A stretch of DNA of 64,000 nucleotides. Source: Fimenecus sp045594885 (lineage in GTDB: Bacteria; Bacillota; Clostridia; Oscillospirales; Acutalibacteraceae). The notes under the pieces were generated by a model. It had not been told where the DNA came from. It worked only from the letters and a program-made list of their open reading frames with translations, and did not search any database. A program made the translations under genes and the position numbers. Shown in pieces: positions 60,004-64,000 of this stretch. The stretch spans positions 32,816 through 96,815 of the forward strand of contig JAZNZJ010000026.1 of the NCBI GenBank assembly GCA_045594885.1, given 5' to 3'. The stretch's first letter is position 1, and each line of letters begins with the position of its first letter.

Positions 60004-63000
60004 TTATGAAATTAAGATACCTTTTGAATTGAATGTATGTGTAGTTCCATTGATAACCTTTGTTCCTGTTACCATATAGCCGTTGCTGTCAAGGTAATAC
60101 CACTTACCGCCGTCATTTACCCATTCATTCTTTGTCATACTACCATTTTCATCAAGGTAGCACCAGCCCTTTGAGTCTTTCTTCCAACAATTTGTTACTG
60201 CGTATCCGTCTGCACCAACATAGCACCAACCCTTTGAGTCCTTAACCCATTTGTTAGTTGCCATTCTGCCGTTTGCGTCAAGATAGCACCAGCCCTTTGA
60301 GTCTTTCTTCCAAGTATTTGTTACGCAGTAGCCATTAGCACCCACATAACACCAACCCTGTGAATCCTTAATCCACTTGTTAGTTGCCATACGTCCATTT
60401 GCGTCAAGGTAGCACCAGCCCTTGCTGTCTTTCTTCCAAGTATTTGTTACACAATAGCCATCTGCACCAACATAACACCAGCCCACACTATCCTTGAGCC
60501 ATTTGTTTGTTGCAACAACACCGTTTGCGTCATAATATCTCCAGCCATTTGCATCTTTTACCCACCTGTTTGCAACTACAGGTGCATTTTCTTTCCAAAC
60601 CGCATAAAGTGTGGTATTTGCATTTGAAGTAAAACTACCACCTGCTGAATATGTTGCACTTGTAGCACTACTGCTTGTTGACCAGCCAAGGAATGTATAA
60701 CCTGTGCGAGTCGGTTTAGTGCTTGAAAGAGTAAGTGCTACTCCGTGTGTCTTTGTCTGACTTGATGGAGCGCCCGTACCACCATTTGCATTATAGCTTA
60801 TAGTATAAGTATTAAGTTTCCAAATCGCATAAAGTGTAGTATTGGAATCTGTGGTAAAGTTACCACCTGCTGAATAGGCTGCGGTTGTAGCCGTACTATT
60901 TGTTGACCAACCAAGGAATGTATAACCTGGACGGGTTGGTTTAGTGCTTGAAAGAGTAAGTGCTACTCCGTGTGTCTTTGTCTGACTTGATGGAGCACCT
61001 GTGCCACCGTTAGCATTATAGCTAATTGTGTAAGTATCATCTCTCCATACCGCATAAAGTGTTGTGTTTGCATTTGTAGTAAAATTACCACCTGCTGAAT
61101 AGGCTGCGGTTGTAGCCGTACTATTTGTTGACCAACCAAGGAATGTATAGCCTGAACGAGTTGGTATAGTATCACTCAAATATGTTTCTGTTCCATAGTC
61201 TTTGCTCTGCGAACTTGGAGCACCTGTACCACCATTTGCATTATATGAAATTGTATATACATTTCCAATTTTGAATGGTATTGTTCCTGAATTAGAAGAA
61301 CTCCAATACTTAACTTCAAAACGATAAGTATTTCCTGCAGTCATATAATACTGCAGTCTGAAATTGTTGCTCTCACCGGAATCGTCATCACTTGCCAACT
61401 GAGCACCTGATGAATCGTATAAATAAACCTGAGTGTCACTTTCAGATGTAGAATAAATTACATATGTTCCTGAAATAGATGGTGTAAACGTATAATATTT
61501 TGAATCTCCAGCATTAGTTATTGTTGCAGTGTTGGAGGTGTTTACTGACAACACCTGTGTATCCTGTCGCCAAACTGCATAAAGAGTTGTGTTTGCATTT
61601 GAAGTAAAACTACCACCCGCTGAATATGTCGCACTTGTGGCACTACTGCTTGTTGACCAACCAAGGAATGTGTAACCTGAACGAGTTGGTATAGTGCTCG
61701 AAAGATAGAGGGTAGAACCGTGTGTCTTTGTCTGACTTGATGGAGCACCCGTACCACCGTTTGCATTATAACTTATTGTATATGTATTCGCTTTCCATAT
61801 TGCATAAAGTGTAGTGGAACAATTATTAGAAGCTACATTAGGATTTATATCTGTAGGTAATAGGGTATTATCGGATTGACTAAATATAGTTCCACCATCA
61901 GGGGTTGTTCCCCAACCCACAAAGGAATAACCTGTTTTGTATAATCCCATTGTGTTGTTGTGATTCATCAATCCGTTTGCCTTTGGCTTATTATATGTCC
62001 AGGTTTGAACTAATTTACTGCCATCACTAATATTGCAAACAATACCATCTGAAAGCATCAATGAATCTAAGCTAGTACTTGCGCCATTAGCATTAAAATA
62101 AACATCTAATGTATTCGCTTTCCACACAGCATAAAGAGTTGTATTTCCGTCAGTTGTGAAACTGCCACCTGCTGAATATGTTGCACTTGTGGCACTACTG
62201 CTTGTTGACCAACCAAGGAATGTATATCCACTTCTTGTTGGTTTGGTGCTTGACAAAGTCAAGTTCTCTTTAAAATATTTAGTTTGACTGCTCGGTGCTC
62301 CGCTACCGCCATTTGCGTTATATGTAACTGTTGTAGTATATGGATAAAGATACCATAGTTGATTTGCTGCACCGGTATAAGTGGTCAATGTTGCTTGATT
62401 CACTCCATTATCAGTTAAAACAAGTGATGTGTTATATAAGCTTCGAATTACATAAGTATCGCCCACTTTTTCAAAGCCCCACTGCTGTGTTGTATCATTA
62501 ACATCCTTATATAAGTTAATTTTAGTGCCTACAGATGGTGTATCACTATATGGATTCACTAAAAGTGATGATGTTAGTGGAAAGTTGATTTTATAGCCGT
62601 TACCAACAGCCACCAACTTGACACGAAATTGTTGTCCCCAATTTCCCCATGTGTTAATTGGCTGTGTACTTGCATCTTTGCCCTCGCTGACAGATAGCCA
62701 AGCACCTGTGCTTTTGCCTTTTAAATAATATTGACCTGCTAAACCAGTGACAAGATTTACAGATGGGGTAGGAGTTGTTGAATTATTTACACTGTCATAA
62801 TTACTTGCACGAAAGACTTTAACTACCGATGATTTAGCATAAGCCGAACCATAAACAACTTTACTTTTATAATCCGAGTTAGCATCATACACATAAATAT
62901 TCGAACCACTAGTATATAAATAAATTGCGTAGTGGTCTTCTGAATAAGATGATTTATCGAAATCAAAAACCACAACATCGCCCAACTTTGCATTATCTAT

Positions 63001-63402
63001 GCTTACTGTTCCACAAGTTCCGTAATCTTTATTAAAAATATTGTAGAAAACATATGTTGCGAATGCTGCACATTGCCAACGTGAAACGCCCAATTTTGAA
63101 GCCACTTCCGCTCCGCTATATAGTCCTGTGGTTTTCTTAGTCTGTTGTGATAAACTACATTTGCATGTCTTGTATGGCATAGGTTTATTATTGGGGTCTT
63201 CAGGACAAACACTATAATCCCACATATTATGTGACTTACCATCAGATGTGAAATAAGAACCAGTGTCATACACCGTTCTTATTAAATCAATTTTTGCTTG
63301 AATACCATTTGCCGCACTTGCTTCAATGCTTGTAATGGGTATGATTGAAACAATCATTATCACAGCTAAAAATATTGATAAAATTTTAGTTACTATTTTC
63401 AT
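60004..63402 (-). CDS. Large secreted modular cell-wall protein (Cys-peptidase-like, ricin, Flg_new, PPC, choline-binding-like repeats)
   Basis: 1132 residues. Signal peptide (KILSIFLAVIMIVSIIPI), then a CHAP/NlpC-like domain with Cys in RWQCAAFATYVFYNIF and His in SEDHYAIYLY; then a ricin-type beta-trefoil (about 215-345) with QQF, QQW and QLW; six Listeria-Bacteroides (Flg_new) repeats of the YNANGGTGAPSSQTK type, interrupted after the third by a PPC-like domain (SKYYTFTPSISGTYVIYSTS); and eight C-terminal choline-binding-like repeats of the KDSKGWCYLDANG type. It is probably a wall-bound enzyme or adhesin. GGAGGATAGAGAA fixes the start at 63402. Own promoter. Confidence 0.88.
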   Translation of the reverse strand: MKIVTKILSIFLAVIMIVSIIPITSIEASAANGIQAKIDLIRTVYDTGSYFTSDGKSHNMWDYSVCPEDPNNKPMPYKTCKCSLSQQTKKTTGLYSGAEVASKLGVSRWQCAAFATYVFYNIFNKDYGTCGTVSIDNAKLGDVVVFDFDKSSYSEDHYAIYLYTSGSNIYVYDANSDYKSKVVYGSAYAKSSVVKVFRASNYDSVNNSTTPTPSVNLVTGLAGQYYLKGKSTGAWLSVSEGKDASTQPINTWGNWGQQFRVKLVAVGNGYKINFPLTSSLLVNPYSDTPSVGTKINLYKDVNDTTQQWGFEKVGDTYVIRSLYNTSLVLTDNGVNQATLTTYTGAANQLWYLYPYTTTVTYNANGGSGAPSSQTKYFKENLTLSSTKPTRSGYTFLGWSTSSSATSATYSAGGSFTTDGNTTLYAVWKANTLDVYFNANGASTSLDSLMLSDGIVCNISDGSKLVQTWTYNKPKANGLMNHNNTMGLYKTGYSFVGWGTTPDGGTIFSQSDNTLLPTDINPNVASNNCSTTLYAIWKANTYTISYNANGGTGAPSSQTKTHGSTLYLSSTIPTRSGYTFLGWSTSSSATSATYSAGGSFTSNANTTLYAVWRQDTQVLSVNTSNTATITNAGDSKYYTFTPSISGTYVIYSTSESDTQVYLYDSSGAQLASDDDSGESNNFRLQYYMTAGNTYRFEVKYWSSSNSGTIPFKIGNVYTISYNANGGTGAPSSQSKDYGTETYLSDTIPTRSGYTFLGWSTNSTATTAAYSAGGNFTTNANTTLYAVWRDDTYTISYNANGGTGAPSSQTKTHGVALTLSSTKPTRPGYTFLGWSTNSTATTAAYSAGGNFTTDSNTTLYAIWKLNTYTISYNANGGTGAPSSQTKTHGVALTLSSTKPTRTGYTFLGWSTSSSATSATYSAGGSFTSNANTTLYAVWKENAPVVANRWVKDANGWRYYDANGVVATNKWLKDSVGWCYVGADGYCVTNTWKKDSKGWCYLDANGRMATNKWIKDSQGWCYVGANGYCVTNTWKKDSKGWCYLDANGRMATNKWVKDSKGWCYVGADGYAVTNCWKKDSKGWCYLDENGSMTKNEWVNDGGKWYYLDSNGYMVTGTKVINGTTHTFNSKGILIS

Positions 63403-63415
63403 TTCTCTATCCTCC

Positions 63416-63464
63416 ATAACATTTTATGTTATAAATTGTAACATATATTTCTAACATAAGTCAA
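63416..63464 (-). promoter_or_regulatory. Promoter of the modular wall protein with four TAACAT half-sites
   Basis: TTGACT (63459-63464) and TACAAT (63435-63440) with an 18-base spacer. Half-sites: TAACATA at 63439-63445 and 63452-63458 (13 bases apart, in the spacer), and the palindrome ATAACAT-TTT-ATGTTAT at 63416-63432 just downstream of the -10. The divergent ribbon-helix-helix gene starts 26 bases beyond the -35. Confidence 0.7.
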
Positions 63465-63489
63465 GGCATAATAATGGTGAGGTGATTTT

Positions 63490-63678
63490 ATGAAAGAAAA
63501 ACTTATCATTAACAAAAAATCTTTAAAGGGCGAAGACGGATACAAAACCTTTTCAATCAGAATTAAAGAAGATACCGTAAGCCGACTTGATAAATTATCA
63601 ACTGAAACAAATCGTTCACGAAATGAACTCATAAATATTCTCATAGATTACGCAATTGACAATTGTGAAGTAAAATAA
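63490..63678 (+). CDS. Ribbon-helix-helix (CopG/Arc-like) DNA-binding protein
   Basis: 62 residues. The strand GYKTFSIRIKEDTVSRLDKL followed by NRSRNELINILIDYAIDN is the ribbon-helix-helix fold; N-terminal lysines are common in this class. GAGGTGATTTT precedes the ATG. It is divergent from the large wall protein gene and has no toxin partner next to it. The repeated half-sites between the two genes suggest that it regulates that gene. Confidence 0.85.
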   Translation: MKEKLIINKKSLKGEDGYKTFSIRIKEDTVSRLDKLSTETNRSRNELINILIDYAIDNCEVK

Positions 63679-63749
63679 ACAACCGCTTTCGATTTTTCGA
63701 GGGCGGTTTGGTTTTATATAATGATATATGTAATATTGTGTTTTGTTAG

Positions 63750-63962
63750 ACAAATTGGGGGTTGTAGAATTCGTAATGCAAAATGCAAAACGCAAAGGGC
63801 AAAATGTTGGGTCTGCGACGCACCCCCCTTCCGTCACTCGCTTTGCTCGTGCCACCTTCCCCTCGCAGGGGGAAGGCTATATTGGGCTCCACCCTTGAGG
63901 GGGAGCTGTCTGCGAAGCAGACTGAGGGGGGTATCTTAAAAGAGCCCGACAAATTCAACTTT
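63750..63962. repeat. 213-bp GC-rich hairpin-string element with ends shared with 23.85-24.0 kb
   Basis: Between the two shared ends (see 23851-23997) lies a string of small palindromes: CTTCCCC/GGGGGAAG, GCTCC/GGGAGC and GTCTGC/GCAGAC, much richer in GC than the flanks. I recall similar strings scattered in gut Clostridia, unverified here. No coding capacity is supported. The rest of 63679-64000 is AT-rich and holds no gene I can support. Confidence 0.65.
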
Positions 63963-64000
63963 CAACGCAGTTGCAAATTTTTTATATTCATTATTCATTA

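Noticed and set aside
63490..63678. Ribbon-helix-helix protein as the antitoxin of a toxin-antitoxin pair
   Set aside because: No toxin-like gene overlaps or follows it; the next region is a repeat.
63746..63958. Open frames of 70 codons in the last 250 bases on both strands
   Set aside because: They run through the hairpin-rich repeat, have no ribosome-binding sites and no family resemblance.
1..64000. tRNA, rRNA or other structured RNA genes
   Set aside because: Intergenic regions were read on both strands and none showed a cloverleaf or a recognisable rRNA sequence; a tRNAscan or Infernal run could still find something I missed.

Overview
The window looks like a chromosomal segment from an anaerobic, low-GC member of the Clostridia, probably an uncultured gut or rumen relative of the Oscillospiraceae/Ruminococcaceae. 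The evidence is AT-rich intergenic DNA with strong Gram-positive ribosome-binding sites and consensus housekeeping promoters, an L20-type leader on infC-rpmI-rplT, LL-diaminopimelate aminotransferase (dapL), adjacent gltX and glnS, a YtvI-like permease, a TSCPD protein and an AbrB/SpoVT-like regulator. No rRNA, tRNA or CRISPR array was recognised. Placement below class level is inference.

Region by region. 1-4.1 kb: topA (cut by the window edge), dprA, a SpoU rRNA methyltransferase and infC-rpmI-rplT behind an attenuated leader; infC appears to start at ATC. 4.2-9.9 kb: envelope proteins (a secreted alpha/beta hydrolase, a lipoprotein, a membrane M28 peptidase, and a VanY-like protein lacking two catalytic positions). 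10.0-23.6 kb: a 14-gene, one-direction cluster behind one promoter. It encodes a single-pass membrane protein, a giant secreted protein of about 1770 residues, eleven small secreted paralogues of 150-180 residues, and a membrane-tethered acidic Ca-binding-type stalk protein. The giant protein ends in the same module that makes up each small paralogue. This is the strongest candidate for an undescribed system, plausibly a secreted surface polymer.

24.1-33.9 kb: a DUF1836 regulator with small protein, NfeD and SPFH genes; a MATE exporter; a fused Wzz/BY-kinase with a (Gly-Tyr)10 tail; and an operon of M23/LysM/G5 peptidase, HPr-kinase-like protein, PqqD-like protein and ABC exporter. 34-48 kb: glycerophosphodiesterase-gltX-glnS-membrane protein; prfB; proB-proA-membrane protein; a cysteine-rich protein; an AbrB-like regulator with a Zn motif; and aminotransferase-rsmA-TSCPD-cca. 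48-58 kb: dapF-dapL, glyA, a REP-associated tyrosine transposase, guaB, hom-lysC, a YtvI-like permease and a CpsB-type phosphatase. 58-64 kb: two related membrane proteins, a large modular secreted protein with choline-binding-like repeats, and a divergent ribbon-helix-helix regulator.

Two cross-cutting themes stand out. First, six dispersed hairpins share a 5' GTAG foot, the hallmark of REP elements handled by REP-associated tyrosine transposases; one such transposase is present and its own gene carries two of them in frame. Second, several promoters carry clear repeat or palindrome operators, notably at 26.3, 44.4 and 63.4 kb, each beside a small DNA-binding protein.
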